64,000 nucleotides of DNA from CBDFLA01 sp965248915 (GTDB lineage Bacteria > Pseudomonadota > Alphaproteobacteria > M2410), in contig OZ252216.1 of the NCBI GenBank assembly GCA_965248915.1, positions 248,001 to 312,000 of the forward strand, read 5' to 3'. How positions within the stretch are numbered: the stretch's first letter is position 1; each line of letters starts with the position of its first letter. Shown here one piece after another: positions 1 to 9,131 of this stretch. The position numbers were made by a program, and so were the translations under genes. The notes below the pieces were generated by a model that did not search any database, was not told where the DNA came from, and saw only the letters and a list, made by a program, of their open reading frames with translations.

Positions 1-2
1 AG

Positions 3-434
3 GTTTTCCAGGCGCTTATGGATGATGCAGCCTTGCGTGTTCGCCCGAAGCTTGCTGAAGAACGTGCGCGTGCAACCTCAACCAAAGATTTTGTCGAGCA
101 AACATTTCATAGCTACTTTGAGTACCTGAGCACGGATCGACCCATGCACGAAGTCATGCGTCGAAACACCGGCGCGATCCGTGTCCGCATGGACTCTCCG
201 GAAATTGTTGCTGGTTTCGATGAACTCAGAAGTGACATTGAGCGCGCCATAGAAAACGGCATTTTGCCCCCCGTTGATCCCAACTACTTGACCGCGTCCA
301 TAGTTGGCGTTGCGTTTGAGATTGGAGACCGGATGTTGGAGCAATCAGATCCGGACGTTGCCGGCGCGGTAGCATTTGCAACGTCCCTCTTCTTGTCAGG
401 CATGAGCGCACTGCCCCAAATGGGCAAAAACTAG
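3..434 (+). CDS. TetR-family regulator, C-terminal part (5' end outside window)
   Basis: The reading frame is open to the left edge, so the ATG at 18 is internal and the helix-turn-helix lies outside the window. What remains, about 143 residues, is all helical with the amphipathic pattern of a TetR ligand-binding domain. A clear TetR signature cannot be shown without the N-terminus. It is followed after 53 bp by a quinone oxidoreductase gene on the same strand, a common pairing in acyl-CoA and fatty-acid gene clusters. The family assignment is an inference from helical composition, length and neighbour. Confidence 0.6.
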   Translation, partial: VFQALMDDAALRVRPKLAEERARATSTKDFVEQTFHSYFEYLSTDRPMHEVMRRNTGAIRVRMDSPEIVAGFDELRSDIERAIENGILPPVDPNYLTASIVGVAFEIGDRMLEQSDPDVAGAVAFATSLFLSGMSALPQMGKN

Positions 435-487
435 AGCGTTTTCCGCGTCGACTCGATAGTTGAAAAATCACACGAAGGAACCTGGGT

Positions 488-1471
488 ATGCGTGCCATCG
501 TCTGTCGGCAGAACACCGATGATCTGGGTGAGTTGCAGCTCGAGGAGGTTGAAGCCCCGGCACTGGGCGCGGATCAAGTTCGCGTGCAAATGCGTGCTGC
601 TTCTGTGAACTTTCCAGATCTCTTGATGGTTGCTGGAAAGTACCAGGCCAAACCACCGCTTCCCTTTACGCCAGGGATGGAAGGAACCGGAGACATTGTC
701 GAGATCGGGGTGGAGGTGAGTGACTTCCAAGTCGGCGACCGGGTCATCGCGTCGACCGGTGTTGGCAGTTTTGCTGATGAAGTTGCGGTTGCGGCGCGTC
801 AGGTCCGACCGCTCGCTGATAATGTGACCTACGAGGCGGGCGCGGCATACACCGCTGCCTATCTAACCGCGCTGGTGGGACTTCAAATCCGAGGGTCTTT
901 GCAACCAGGTGAAGCCTTACTCGTTCATGGGTCTGCTGGCGGTGTTGGTCTTGCGGCCGTCGAAATGGGCAAGATGTTTGGTGCCAAAGTGATTGCCACA
1001 GGATCAAGCGATGAGAAACTTGGCGTCGTCAAAGAAATCGGAGCGGATCATGTTCTCAACGTGAAGGAAGGGTTCCGTCAACAGGTCAAAGACCTAACCG
1101 GTGGCCGCGGCGCAGACGTCATCTATGACCCCGTCGGCGGCGACGTCTTTGATGAGTCGATCCGTTGCATCGCACCAGAGGGAAGACTGTTGGTGGTTGG
1201 GTTTGCATCTGGGCGAATCCCGTCTCTCGCCGCCAACATGCCCTTGATTAAAATGTTTTCCGTCATTGGTGTACGCGCCGGGGAATACGGCAGGCACAAC
1301 CCAGAAAAGGGGATGGAAAACGTGCGGACCATTGATCAATGGGTGGTTGAGGGGAAACTCAAACCGCACATTTGTAAGACCTTTCCACTCGAGCGAACGG
1401 TGGACGCCATGAAGATGCTGCGCGACCGCCAAGCTGTCGGCAGGGTGGTGGTGACAATGGCAGCCGACTAG
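488..1471 (+). CDS. NADPH:quinone oxidoreductase family protein (zinc-independent MDR)
   Basis: The 327-residue protein is a full-length medium-chain dehydrogenase/reductase of the quinone oxidoreductase branch. The N-terminal GroES-like domain (about 1-120) contains NFPDLLMVAGKYQ and PFTPGMEGTGDI. The Rossmann domain carries the nucleotide-binding loop HGSAGGVGLAAVEMGK at about 148-163. The cysteine ligands of the structural zinc lobe are absent, as expected for this branch. The family reduces quinones, enones or acryloyl-type CoA esters with NADPH; the substrate here is unknown. The start has GAAGGAA upstream (about 473-479). The 3' end overlaps the convergent mscS-type gene by 4 bp. Confidence 0.9.
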   Translation: MRAIVCRQNTDDLGELQLEEVEAPALGADQVRVQMRAASVNFPDLLMVAGKYQAKPPLPFTPGMEGTGDIVEIGVEVSDFQVGDRVIASTGVGSFADEVAVAARQVRPLADNVTYEAGAAYTAAYLTALVGLQIRGSLQPGEALLVHGSAGGVGLAAVEMGKMFGAKVIATGSSDEKLGVVKEIGADHVLNVKEGFRQQVKDLTGGRGADVIYDPVGGDVFDESIRCIAPEGRLLVVGFASGRIPSLAANMPLIKMFSVIGVRAGEYGRHNPEKGMENVRTIDQWVVEGKLKPHICKTFPLERTVDAMKMLRDRQAVGRVVVTMAAD

Positions 1472-2295
1472 GTCTGCTCAGAAATGTTGTAGACGGTGCG
1501 CGTCGGGAACGGAATACTGATGCCATCGGTATCAAAGGCTTCCTTGATAGCTTTCGTCATCTCGAATTTGATACCCCAATAGTTTGAGGTCTCAGACCAA
1601 ACCCGAACCGTAATATCAACCGAACTGTCGCCAAGATTGGAAACCACAATCACAGGCTCTGGGTCTTTGTGAATGCGGCTGTCTTGTTCGATATTCGAGC
1701 GAATGATGCTCATCGCCGCATCGATGCTCGCGTCATAGGCGATGCCGAAAACGAAATCGACCCGCCGTGTCGGATGTGCGTTGTAGTTTGAGATCGCCGC
1801 GCCCCAAACTTCTCCATTAGGAACCAATCGTTGAATATTGTCAGGCGAGGCAAGCTCCGTTACGAAAAGAGAAACGGCTTTGACAGTCCCATTAAGCCCT
1901 GCCACTTCAACAAAATCACCAATCTTGAAGGGCCTGAAGACCAAAAGCATGACGCCCGCGGCGAGATTGCTAAGGGTTCCTTGCAAGGCCAAGCCAACCG
2001 CTAAGCCGGCCGCCCCGAAGACCGCCAAAAGGCTTGTGGTCTCGACACCGAATTTGGCCAGGACCGCCAGAACTGTGACGATGATGACCAGATACCGCGC
2101 AAGGCTTGAGACAAAACGACCCAGCATGGGATCAAGCTCATCATACCGCGCGAATACTCTGAGGACCATCTTGCGGACACGCCCGGCGAACCATAGGCCG
2201 ATAAGCAGTATGACCAAGGCGCCAATCACATTGAGCCCGTAGGTCGCCAAGACCGCCATCAATTGTTCAACAATCGGATCCAATTTTTCTTCCAT
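1468..2295 (-). CDS. mscS: Small-conductance mechanosensitive ion channel (MscS family)
   Basis: This 275-residue inner-membrane protein has the short MscS architecture: three hydrophobic segments (about 18-40, 62-82, 88-120), then the beta domain and the C-terminal alpha/beta domain. The pore-lining TM3 is visible as the Gly/Ala-rich stretch GAAGLAVGLALQGTLSNLAA, followed by VFRPFKIGDFVEV, the hallmark of the family. It releases solutes during hypo-osmotic shock. Length matches E. coli MscS (286 residues). It is transcribed toward the quinone reductase gene and appears monocistronic; the start is preceded by TTCTTCCATTATCG in the reverse sense with no strong ribosome site. Confidence 0.93.
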   Translation of the reverse strand: MEEKLDPIVEQLMAVLATYGLNVIGALVILLIGLWFAGRVRKMVLRVFARYDELDPMLGRFVSSLARYLVIIVTVLAVLAKFGVETTSLLAVFGAAGLAVGLALQGTLSNLAAGVMLLVFRPFKIGDFVEVAGLNGTVKAVSLFVTELASPDNIQRLVPNGEVWGAAISNYNAHPTRRVDFVFGIAYDASIDAAMSIIRSNIEQDSRIHKDPEPVIVVSNLGDSSVDITVRVWSETSNYWGIKFEMTKAIKEAFDTDGISIPFPTRTVYNISEQT

Positions 2296-2395
2296 TATCG
2301 CCTCTGAGATGTGTCTGATGTGCCGCTTCGCGGACAGTCATAAATAAGAATGCGTGCTTGGGCAAGACCGTCTATTCCGCGCCAAAAGAATCCGA

Positions 2396-3889
2396 TCAGC
2401 GCGGCTGTAAGTCCTTCAGTTGGGCGGCATTTCCAGGTGTCTCGTTCTGGGTGACGCCTTCCAAATTTACATCATTGAGAACCAACCCAGCTTTGCGGCG
2501 TGGCGCTGGCTCAATAGCTCCGTACGAGACCTCAAGCACCAAACCGGTATCACCTTTGTGAGCCACTTCCCGAACCGGGCCAAATTTCTCAATCGTATTG
2601 GCGCTAATGAAGTCAGAAAGGCGGGCCTGGATCGCTTCATTGTCAGGTGGTCTGGCCTTCCCAATGGGGATGAGATCTCCATCACGCCAGGCACCGAAGG
2701 TTAAGGTCTTCATCGCACCGCCGCTGAACTCAGCATAGAGAAGCACGGCTTTGAGCCTCTTAGGTTCAAATGCCAGACGCTTCGTTGGCCACAACTCTTT
2801 TCGTCCGAACAAGAGAAGTGCCTGAGCCCATTGAGGACGATCTTGGTTCTCTGCTGCAATCGAATGTAACAGCGCCTCCGTATTAGGCGTTTTGAAAACA
2901 TAAGGTCTCTGAAGTCGTGAATGGGCAGGCAGGACTTGGCCCTCTGGGTCTTCAAAGCTGATAAACGTTGCGGGAGAAGACTGTGTGAGTTTTTGGTCCG
3001 GACGCAATCTGGCGCATCTCTGCTTCACGATGGACGTCGGTTGAAAGCCATCGCCCTCTGGTATGGTCAAATACCCCAAAGTGGTCGACGGAAGCGCTTG
3101 TTTGTTCTCTTCGAAAATTTCTGGAAAGAGCACACTAATGTCATCGCCGTCGGCGGTATAAAGTCTTGTCTCTTCTTTGGCACTAGATATTTCGACCGCA
3201 AGCCCCGGAGGCTCCCAAGCGCACGCCCATTCATTGTCGGGCGATGCATTCAAATCTGATATCGAAACTGTTTGGGGAGCCTGAAAGGACCGGAACGCAG
3301 CGGACACTCTCGGCGGTGGCCTTGGGCTTTTGCCATCAAGCCAAGCAAACAGATCCAAATAGGGAGGGTCTTGGCCGTGCCAAACTTGCGCGATCTCGCC
3401 GTCCTCATAACCACCCAGTTGAGCCATCACATTTCGCACCTGCTGAGGTGTGATGCCCCCTGGCGGCCGACCGGTGAGACACTTTATCAAGGCCCACCTT
3501 TCCGTCACCTCCATATGGTCAAGTGTTTCGCAAATTGCGGTCAACCGTCTTTGCTTGTCGGTTGACGACAGGAGAGCGATGAGATCAGAAAGGGCAGGGG
3601 CGCCATTTGAAGGATGGACAGTGGGCCAACCAAGCGCCAGCGTTTCAACTTGGTCACTGGCCAACTCCGCGAGCAGGTCGAAACGATCCTCACCGATCCG
3701 GGTTTTCAATTGTTCTTTGAGCGCCGCGACCGACACTTTGCCGAGGCCCGCCGAATTGATGAGAAGGCCGATCCCGTACCCTCTCTGTGGATCGGAAACC
3801 GATCGCAGATATCCACCCAGCAAGCGGACTTTGTCGTCTGCATTTGAAAAGAAGTCGAGTTGGTCGACAAGTTGAGCAAAGCGTCTCAT
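2396..3889 (-). CDS. Degenerate ATP-dependent DNA ligase homologue of the ligase-associated repair cluster (active site lost)
   Basis: Length (497 residues) and position place this as the ligase of the Lig/Exo/helicase/PdeM cluster (TIGR04120-like). The N-terminal helical DNA-binding domain begins typically (MRRFAQLVDQLD) and the C-terminal OB-like part is recognisable (KAVLLYAEF, then LTFGAWRDGDL). The adenylation domain is badly eroded: where active members have EWKWDG, this one reads CAWEPPG (222-229), so the catalytic lysine is Glu226 and the motif Asp is Pro. The DGE motif is replaced by LGYLTIP, the EGLMLK motif by QALLLF and the WKWK motif by WPTKR. The frame is intact with no stop or shift. 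It overlaps the exonuclease stop by 4 bp (ATGA). It probably cannot seal nicks; a structural or DNA-binding role is an inference. Confidence 0.8.
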   Translation of the reverse strand: MRRFAQLVDQLDFFSNADDKVRLLGGYLRSVSDPQRGYGIGLLINSAGLGKVSVAALKEQLKTRIGEDRFDLLAELASDQVETLALGWPTVHPSNGAPALSDLIALLSSTDKQRRLTAICETLDHMEVTERWALIKCLTGRPPGGITPQQVRNVMAQLGGYEDGEIAQVWHGQDPPYLDLFAWLDGKSPRPPPRVSAAFRSFQAPQTVSISDLNASPDNEWACAWEPPGLAVEISSAKEETRLYTADGDDISVLFPEIFEENKQALPSTTLGYLTIPEGDGFQPTSIVKQRCARLRPDQKLTQSSPATFISFEDPEGQVLPAHSRLQRPYVFKTPNTEALLHSIAAENQDRPQWAQALLLFGRKELWPTKRLAFEPKRLKAVLLYAEFSGGAMKTLTFGAWRDGDLIPIGKARPPDNEAIQARLSDFISANTIEKFGPVREVAHKGDTGLVLEVSYGAIEPAPRRKAGLVLNDVNLEGVTQNETPGNAAQLKDLQPR

Positions 3890-4902
3890 ACGGGCGAGGG
3901 CTCCTGGCCGATATCACGCAGGGCACGGGCAACGATCCCTTTTTCTCGGGCGTACTCGCAGAGCGCATCTTCACGGCCATATTGAACCCAGAGTTCCCTC
4001 GGTTTGATATCGTCTATTGTTTCTGTGAGTTCTTTCCAATCCGCATGGTCTGAGAGAATGAGGGGCAGAGACCCACCGCGGCCTCGAGCCGCTTTGCGTA
4101 TTCGCATCCAGCCACTCGCAAACCCCGTAATCGGGTCCTCAAAGGCGGGCGCATCTTCTTTGCTGGATGGATTTGTCGGGGCCAAAATCACATGCCCGCG
4201 CCCGCCGGTCCCGTGAGCGTCGCGCAACGGCAGGAGGGGACCCAAATCGACACCGGCCTCTTCATAGACTTTGCAGTGCTCAAGCACCGACTGATCAACA
4301 TAGATGGGTTGGTCATGACCGGCTTTGCGAAGCAGTGCGATGAGCCGTTGAGCCTTGCCAAGGGAGTAGGCACCCATGAGATGCGGGCGGTCGGAGAAGA
4401 TCGACAGTGAGTTCATGAGTTTGTCGATTTCCGTCATCTCAGGTGGGTGAAGGTAAACCGGTAAACCAAAGGTCGCCTCGGTCACATAGAGATCACACGA
4501 CACCAATTCAAACGGTTCACATGTCGGATCGGGACGGCGCTTGTAGTCGCCTGCAACAACCGCGCGTAATCCCGACCACTCAATGACCACTTGTGCGCTG
4601 CCAAGCACATGGCCTGCGGGCACGAGGGTTACTGTCGTGTCTCCGGCGCGCACTTTTTCTCCATAAGCGAGGGCTTGAGGGGCAGCAGCAAACCGTTTTC
4701 CGTACCGAACGCGCATGAACGCGAGCGTTTCTGTCGTCGCGAGAACTCTGTTGTGGCCACGGCGTGCGTGATCTCCATGCCCATGGGTGATGACAGCTCG
4801 GTCACATTTCTTCATGGGGTCAATGTAGAAATCCCCAGGAGGACAATAGAGATGTCCGCCGTGGCGGGTGAGGAGTTTCTCAAAGGTTGGATCTTTGGGC
4901 AT
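3886..4902 (-). CDS. Ligase-associated DNA exonuclease, metallo-beta-lactamase fold
   Basis: Member of the MBL-fold nuclease family found beside bacterial ATP-dependent ligases (TIGR04122-like), related to SNM1/CPSF nucleases. The metal site THGHGDHARRGH (HxHxDH) lies near residue 40 and further ligand motifs VVAGDYK and LSDHADW are present. I chose the ATG at 4902 (MPKDPTFEKLL), giving 338 residues; a longer frame to 4989 would run into the divergent helicase gene. The stop overlaps the ligase start as ATGA, so the two are translationally coupled. Its metal ligands are intact, in contrast to the ligase. Confidence 0.9.
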   Translation of the reverse strand: MPKDPTFEKLLTRHGGHLYCPPGDFYIDPMKKCDRAVITHGHGDHARRGHNRVLATTETLAFMRVRYGKRFAAAPQALAYGEKVRAGDTTVTLVPAGHVLGSAQVVIEWSGLRAVVAGDYKRRPDPTCEPFELVSCDLYVTEATFGLPVYLHPPEMTEIDKLMNSLSIFSDRPHLMGAYSLGKAQRLIALLRKAGHDQPIYVDQSVLEHCKVYEEAGVDLGPLLPLRDAHGTGGRGHVILAPTNPSSKEDAPAFEDPITGFASGWMRIRKAARGRGGSLPLILSDHADWKELTETIDDIKPRELWVQYGREDALCEYAREKGIVARALRDIGQEPSPV

Positions 4903-4940
4903 GACAAAGACAATATGCCATCGGAGGCGGCGATCAAACC

Positions 4941-4971
4941 TTGCCGTCATCGGTCGAACAAGGGCTATACT
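4941..4971 (+). promoter_or_regulatory. Candidate promoter of the helicase-pdeM arm, possibly leaderless
   Basis: TTGCCG (4941-4946) and TATACT (4966-4971) are separated by 19 bp in the 75-bp space between the divergent exonuclease and helicase starts. TATACT ends 6 bp before the helicase ATG at 4978, so transcription would begin at or next to the start codon. No ribosome-binding site can fit between. The spacing is slightly long, so the -35 part is less certain than the -10. Confidence 0.45.
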
Positions 4972-4977
4972 CAACCG

Positions 4978-7506
4978 ATGCTCGACCAACCCGCAGAAAA
5001 TCCGGAGAACCTGCCAGTATTACCGGAACAATTCTCCAATTGGTTTCATGAACGTGGGTGGGCGCCGAGGAAACATCAGCTAGGGCTTCTGGCCAATGCG
5101 CTTGAGGGTCAATCGACGCTTCTGATCGCACCGACCGGCGGCGGTAAAACGCTTGCCGGGTTTCTGCCAACCCTTTTGCAACTCGCTGAACGCGGTCCGC
5201 GAAAACCTGGGGCCGCGAAGCCGCGCATTCACACCCTCTACATTTCACCCCTCAAGGCGCTTGCCGTCGACATTGCCAGGAACCTTGAGACGCCGGTTGC
5301 GGAAATGTCGCTGCCCATCAGCATCGAAACACGCACCGGGGACACACCGGCATCGCGCCGCCAGCGCCAACGTTACGCGCCGCCGGACATACTTTTGACC
5401 ACCCCAGAGCAAGTTGCTCTTCTTCTGGCTCACAAATCCGCCGAGGACTACTTCAAGGCGTTAAAATTCGTTGTGCTCGACGAACTCCATGCGTTGGTGA
5501 ACTCCAAAAGGGGGGAGCTACTGTCACTGGGTTTGGCGCGCCTGTCTAAGTTAGCGCCCACTGCACAGCGTATCGGGCTTTCTGCGACGGTCGCGCATCC
5601 CGATCGGTTGCGAAAATATCTACTGCCGCAGGTACACGGAGAGGAACCGCGTCTTTCTTCCCTCGTCGAAGGCGAAAAGGGGGCCATTCCTTCGATCACC
5701 GTCTTGGCCTCAGAAGAACACATCCCTTGGTCGGGTCATTCGGCGCGCCACGCCTTTGGAGACATCTACAACGCCATCAAAGGAGCCACGATCGCACTGA
5801 TCTTTGTAAACACGAGAAGTCAGGCAGAGATCACCTTCCAGGAACTTTGGCGTATCAACGACGATGACTTGCCGATTGCATTGCATCACGGCTCATTGTC
5901 CGTTGAACAACGGCGCAAAGTAGAAGCGGCGATGACAGCAGGCAAATTACGCGCCGTTGTTTGTACATCAACCTTGGATCTCGGTATCGACTGGGGTGAA
6001 GTTGACCTAGTCATCAATGTGGGAGCACCTAAAGGAGCGAGCCGACTGTTGCAACGGATTGGCCGTGCCAACCACCGATTGGATGAACCAAGCCGAGCTT
6101 TGCTGGTTCCCTCCAACAGATTTGAGGTCTTGGAATGTGAGGCGGCACGTGAAGCGGCCATCAATCACATTCTCGATGGCAATCCACCTCGTCAAGGTGG
6201 CTTAGATGTATTGGCCCAACATATATTGGGTATGGCATGTGCCAAGCCGTTTGATCCAGACGACTTCTATGCTGAGGTGACGTCCGCCGCGCCGTACCGA
6301 ATGCTCACCCGAAAAACCTTTGATGAGGTTGTGGACTTTGTCGCAACAGGTGGTTATGCGCTTCGGACCTATGATCGGTATCGGCGGATCGTGCAAACCC
6401 AAGACGGTAATTTCCGGGTCGCGCATCCAAACATTGCGCAGCGTTACCGAATGAATGTCGGCACAATTGTAGAAGCACCCCTCGTCAAGATCCGACTTGT
6501 GAAGTCGCGCCCCGTGAAAGACGGAAAGCCCAAGGGAGCGCCCCTGCGGGGTGGTCGATACTTGGGACAAATTGAAGAGTGGTTCATCGATCAAATGGCG
6601 CCAGGCGACACCTTTGTCTTCTCCGGGCTCATGTTGCGATTTGAAGGATTGCAAGAGACGGAATGCTATGCCTCCCACGCCAAGGGTGAAGATCCCAAAG
6701 TGCCGTCGTTTCAAGGGGGCAAGTTTCCCCTGTCCACATATCTCGCCGCTCGTGTGCGCGACATGTTGGCAGATGCCAATCAGTGGGGAAATCTTCCACG
6801 CCCTGTCTCTGAGTGGCTCAACATCCAAAAATGGCGATCCGTACTCCCAAGGGCAGACCAAATGTTGGTGGAGACGTTTCCTCGGGCTAACAAACACTAT
6901 CTTGTTTGCTATCCATTTGACGGTCGATTGGCCCATCAAACCTTAGGCATGCTGCTGACCCGAAGGTTGGAACGGATGGGCGCCCACCCTTTAGGGTTCG
7001 TCGCCAATGAATACGCTTTGTCCATTTGGGGCCTCACAGACATGAGTGCCGTCGATTTCGATGTCCTTTTTGATCAGGACATGATGGGCGACGATCTGGA
7101 TGCCTGGTTGGCCGAATCAAGCCTCATGAAGCGCACATTTCGAGACTGCGCCATCATTTCCGGTCTGATCGAACAGCGGTTCCCAGGAAAGGAAAAGACC
7201 GGGCGCCAAATGACCATTTCGTCCGATCTTCTCTACAATGTCTTACATGACCATCAGCCCGATCACGTTCTGCTTCGCGCGACTTGGGCCGATGCGGCAA
7301 CCGGTTTGCTCGACATTACCCGCCTCGGCAATCTCTTAAGACGCATCAAGGGTCATATTTTGCACAAGCATCTCGAGCGGATTTCTCCACTAGCCGTCCC
7401 TGTCATGCTGGAAATTGGTCGCGTACCGATTTACGGTGACGCAAGTGAAGCGCTCTTACGAGAGGCGGCAGATGACCTTATTGCGGAGGCAATCAGACGT
7501 GACTGA
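4978..7506 (+). CDS. Ligase-associated DEXH-box helicase (Lhr-Core type)
   Basis: This 842-residue superfamily 2 DNA helicase is the motor of the ligase-associated repair cluster (TIGR04121-like). Walker A is APTGGGKTLAGF (about 50-61), the DEXH box reads LDELHAL, motif III is LSATVAHP, motif VI is QRIGRANH, and a Lhr-type winged helix and C-terminal core follow. Lhr-Core proteins are 3'-5' ATP-dependent translocases. I chose ATG 4978 (MLDQPAENPENL) because the upstream extension to 4591 is antisense to the exonuclease and has no helicase character. The last codons overlap pdeM. Confidence 0.93.
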   Translation: MLDQPAENPENLPVLPEQFSNWFHERGWAPRKHQLGLLANALEGQSTLLIAPTGGGKTLAGFLPTLLQLAERGPRKPGAAKPRIHTLYISPLKALAVDIARNLETPVAEMSLPISIETRTGDTPASRRQRQRYAPPDILLTTPEQVALLLAHKSAEDYFKALKFVVLDELHALVNSKRGELLSLGLARLSKLAPTAQRIGLSATVAHPDRLRKYLLPQVHGEEPRLSSLVEGEKGAIPSITVLASEEHIPWSGHSARHAFGDIYNAIKGATIALIFVNTRSQAEITFQELWRINDDDLPIALHHGSLSVEQRRKVEAAMTAGKLRAVVCTSTLDLGIDWGEVDLVINVGAPKGASRLLQRIGRANHRLDEPSRALLVPSNRFEVLECEAAREAAINHILDGNPPRQGGLDVLAQHILGMACAKPFDPDDFYAEVTSAAPYRMLTRKTFDEVVDFVATGGYALRTYDRYRRIVQTQDGNFRVAHPNIAQRYRMNVGTIVEAPLVKIRLVKSRPVKDGKPKGAPLRGGRYLGQIEEWFIDQMAPGDTFVFSGLMLRFEGLQETECYASHAKGEDPKVPSFQGGKFPLSTYLAARVRDMLADANQWGNLPRPVSEWLNIQKWRSVLPRADQMLVETFPRANKHYLVCYPFDGRLAHQTLGMLLTRRLERMGAHPLGFVANEYALSIWGLTDMSAVDFDVLFDQDMMGDDLDAWLAESSLMKRTFRDCAIISGLIEQRFPGKEKTGRQMTISSDLLYNVLHDHQPDHVLLRATWADAATGLLDITRLGNLLRRIKGHILHKHLERISPLAVPVMLEIGRVPIYGDASEALLREAADDLIAEAIRRD

Positions 7507-8227
7507 GCCAACCATCTGCGTGGCAGGTGAGACCGTGGTGCCTGACATCTCAGGTGGCCTATTCTGGCCAGCGGTCGGCGTGTTGGTGGTGGCCGACCTG
7601 CACTTCGAAAAGGGAAGCTCATTCATCAAGCGCGGGTTGACCTTGCCTCCGTATGATACAAGGGCAACCGTAAAGCAGCTCGAGAATCTTTGTGCGAAAT
7701 ACAATCCCCAAACCGTGATTGCACTTGGAGATAGTTTTCACGACCGCGACGCAAGAGACAGAATGAACTCGGAAGATGGCCAACGAATTCGGGGTCTCAC
7801 TGAGGCGCATGATTGGGTTTGGATCGTTGGCAATCATGACCCAAGCCCTCCAGAGGATCTCGGCGGAATAGTATTAGAGGAGGTCGCACTTGGAGCTCTG
7901 ACTTTTCGCCACGAACCCGTGGACGGTCCAGAACCAGGCGAAATTGCGGGCCATTTGCACCCGTGTGCTGCGGTGCGAGTAAAGGGGCGACGGTTACGTC
8001 GACGCTGCTTCATTACCGACGGTCAAAGAATGATCATCCCTGCTTTTGGCGCCTTCACAGGCGGTTTAAATGTTCTGGAGGAGGCCTATTCAACATTGTT
8101 TTCAAGCCCACCTCGCGCATGGATGGTGGGACGGGACCGCATATATCCAATGTCCTACGAGAAACTCATTCCTGATGTTATGAGTTCAGAGCATCACGGT
8201 CTTAACCAGCGTACCAATGAGCGATAG
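7499..8227 (+). CDS. pdeM: Ligase-associated metallophosphoesterase PdeM
   Basis: Binuclear metallophosphoesterase of the ligase-associated family (TIGR04123-like), 242 residues. Metal motifs occur in the expected order: VVADLHFEKG (DxH), LGDSFHD (GDxxHD), VGNHDP (GNHD) and AGHLHP (GHxH). Family members remove phosphate from DNA or diesters during repair. The GTG start at 7499 lies inside the helicase stop region (GTGACTGA, 8-bp overlap), which indicates tight coupling; the upstream ATG at 7415 would only add antisense-like residues. Catalytic motifs are complete. Confidence 0.9.
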   Translation: MTEPTICVAGETVVPDISGGLFWPAVGVLVVADLHFEKGSSFIKRGLTLPPYDTRATVKQLENLCAKYNPQTVIALGDSFHDRDARDRMNSEDGQRIRGLTEAHDWVWIVGNHDPSPPEDLGGIVLEEVALGALTFRHEPVDGPEPGEIAGHLHPCAAVRVKGRRLRRRCFITDGQRMIIPAFGAFTGGLNVLEEAYSTLFSSPPRAWMVGRDRIYPMSYEKLIPDVMSSEHHGLNQRTNER

Positions 8228-8330
8228 CTCGACCAAGACAGCGAGCGGAATCTGAAGGTCGCCATACTAAGCTGTAATCCACCATTGTAAGCCAGGACGA
8301 CAGCCCCAATGTTGACTCGTCTGCCATAGT

Positions 8331-9131
8331 CTAGCTCCGACGAAAGATGATAGAGGCACTCCAGCCAGCAAACACCGCGATCAACACCGCAGCAATGCCG
8401 TAGAACAATGGGTAGCCATGGGCGAAACGAAAGATGCGTCGTTCAATTCCAGTTTTCCCCACCCGGGGGCGTAGCGATTGAGAAGCAATGACCGCACCGT
8501 CTCGGACCAACAGGACTTGAGCCACATAGGTTCCCACCGGAACGTTGGCTGGAATGTCGACCCGCATGCTGAAGAGCGTGTTGTCTTGTAGCGTGACGCC
8601 TTTCTCGGATTGCCCGTAAAGATTCGCGTTGGTCTTTTGCCGGACGATGGCTTGTCGAAATTCTTCAATTTCTTCGTCCGTGAGGCTCGCCGTGAGTGCC
8701 GTCGCTTCATCGAGCGAAATATGCTCGACGCCGATTTCATCTCGTTCTCGCCAGGATTCCGGCAACAAGTCACCGAGCGGTCTCGTGCTGGCCACGAAAT
8801 AAAAGCCCGGGACATCTTCAAAACGAACCGCTGCTCTATTGATCCAAATGCCTGCGGTACGTTCCTTGCGCCTCACCGTTTCGGTGAGTGCAGGCCCGCG
8901 GATCACGACAATGACATCATCCCTGCCTGACGTCACGATGCCTCTGGGTCCTTCAGCCGGCCCGCGTTGAACCGCACCGAATAATGTAATTTCTGCACCA
9001 TTGAACCCAGACGTGATCGCCACTTGGTGCGTGGTGAGATTTACAGAGAGCTTGTCCGCAGATAGCGCGCCTGTTGCTGATCCGAAGGCGATGAGGGCGG
9101 CCGCCAGGCTCATGTGAAGTCGAGAGATCAA
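8331..9131 (-). CDS. TIGR02186-family exported/membrane protein, partner of TauE/SafE
   Basis: 266 residues with a signal peptide (about 1-25, cleavage near ALSADK), a beta-rich extracytoplasmic domain and one C-terminal membrane helix (about 240-262) followed by FRRS. The N-terminal part (NLTTHQVAITSGFNGAEITL, then FGAVQRGP) and the string IWINRAAVRFEDVPGFY are typical of a conserved alphaproteobacterial family of unknown function that is regularly encoded next to TauE/SafE permeases. Its start overlaps the exporter stop by 4 bp (ATGA), so the two are made together. A role in sulfur-compound export is inferred from the neighbour only. Confidence 0.8.
   Translation of the reverse strand: MISRLHMSLAAALIAFGSATGALSADKLSVNLTTHQVAITSGFNGAEITLFGAVQRGPAEGPRGIVTSGRDDVIVVIRGPALTETVRRKERTAGIWINRAAVRFEDVPGFYFVASTRPLGDLLPESWRERDEIGVEHISLDEATALTASLTDEEIEEFRQAIVRQKTNANLYGQSEKGVTLQDNTLFSMRVDIPANVPVGTYVAQVLLVRDGAVIASQSLRPRVGKTGIERRIFRFAHGYPLFYGIAAVLIAVFAGWSASIIFRRS

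Noticed and set aside
4591..4977. Extended N-terminus of the helicase (start at 4591)
   Set aside because: It is antisense to the exonuclease, lacks helicase character and overlaps its coding region; ATG 4978 fits the family start and promoter.
6202..6939. Minus-strand open frame of 245 codons inside the helicase gene
   Set aside because: Antisense shadow of a well-conserved gene; no domain or ribosome site.
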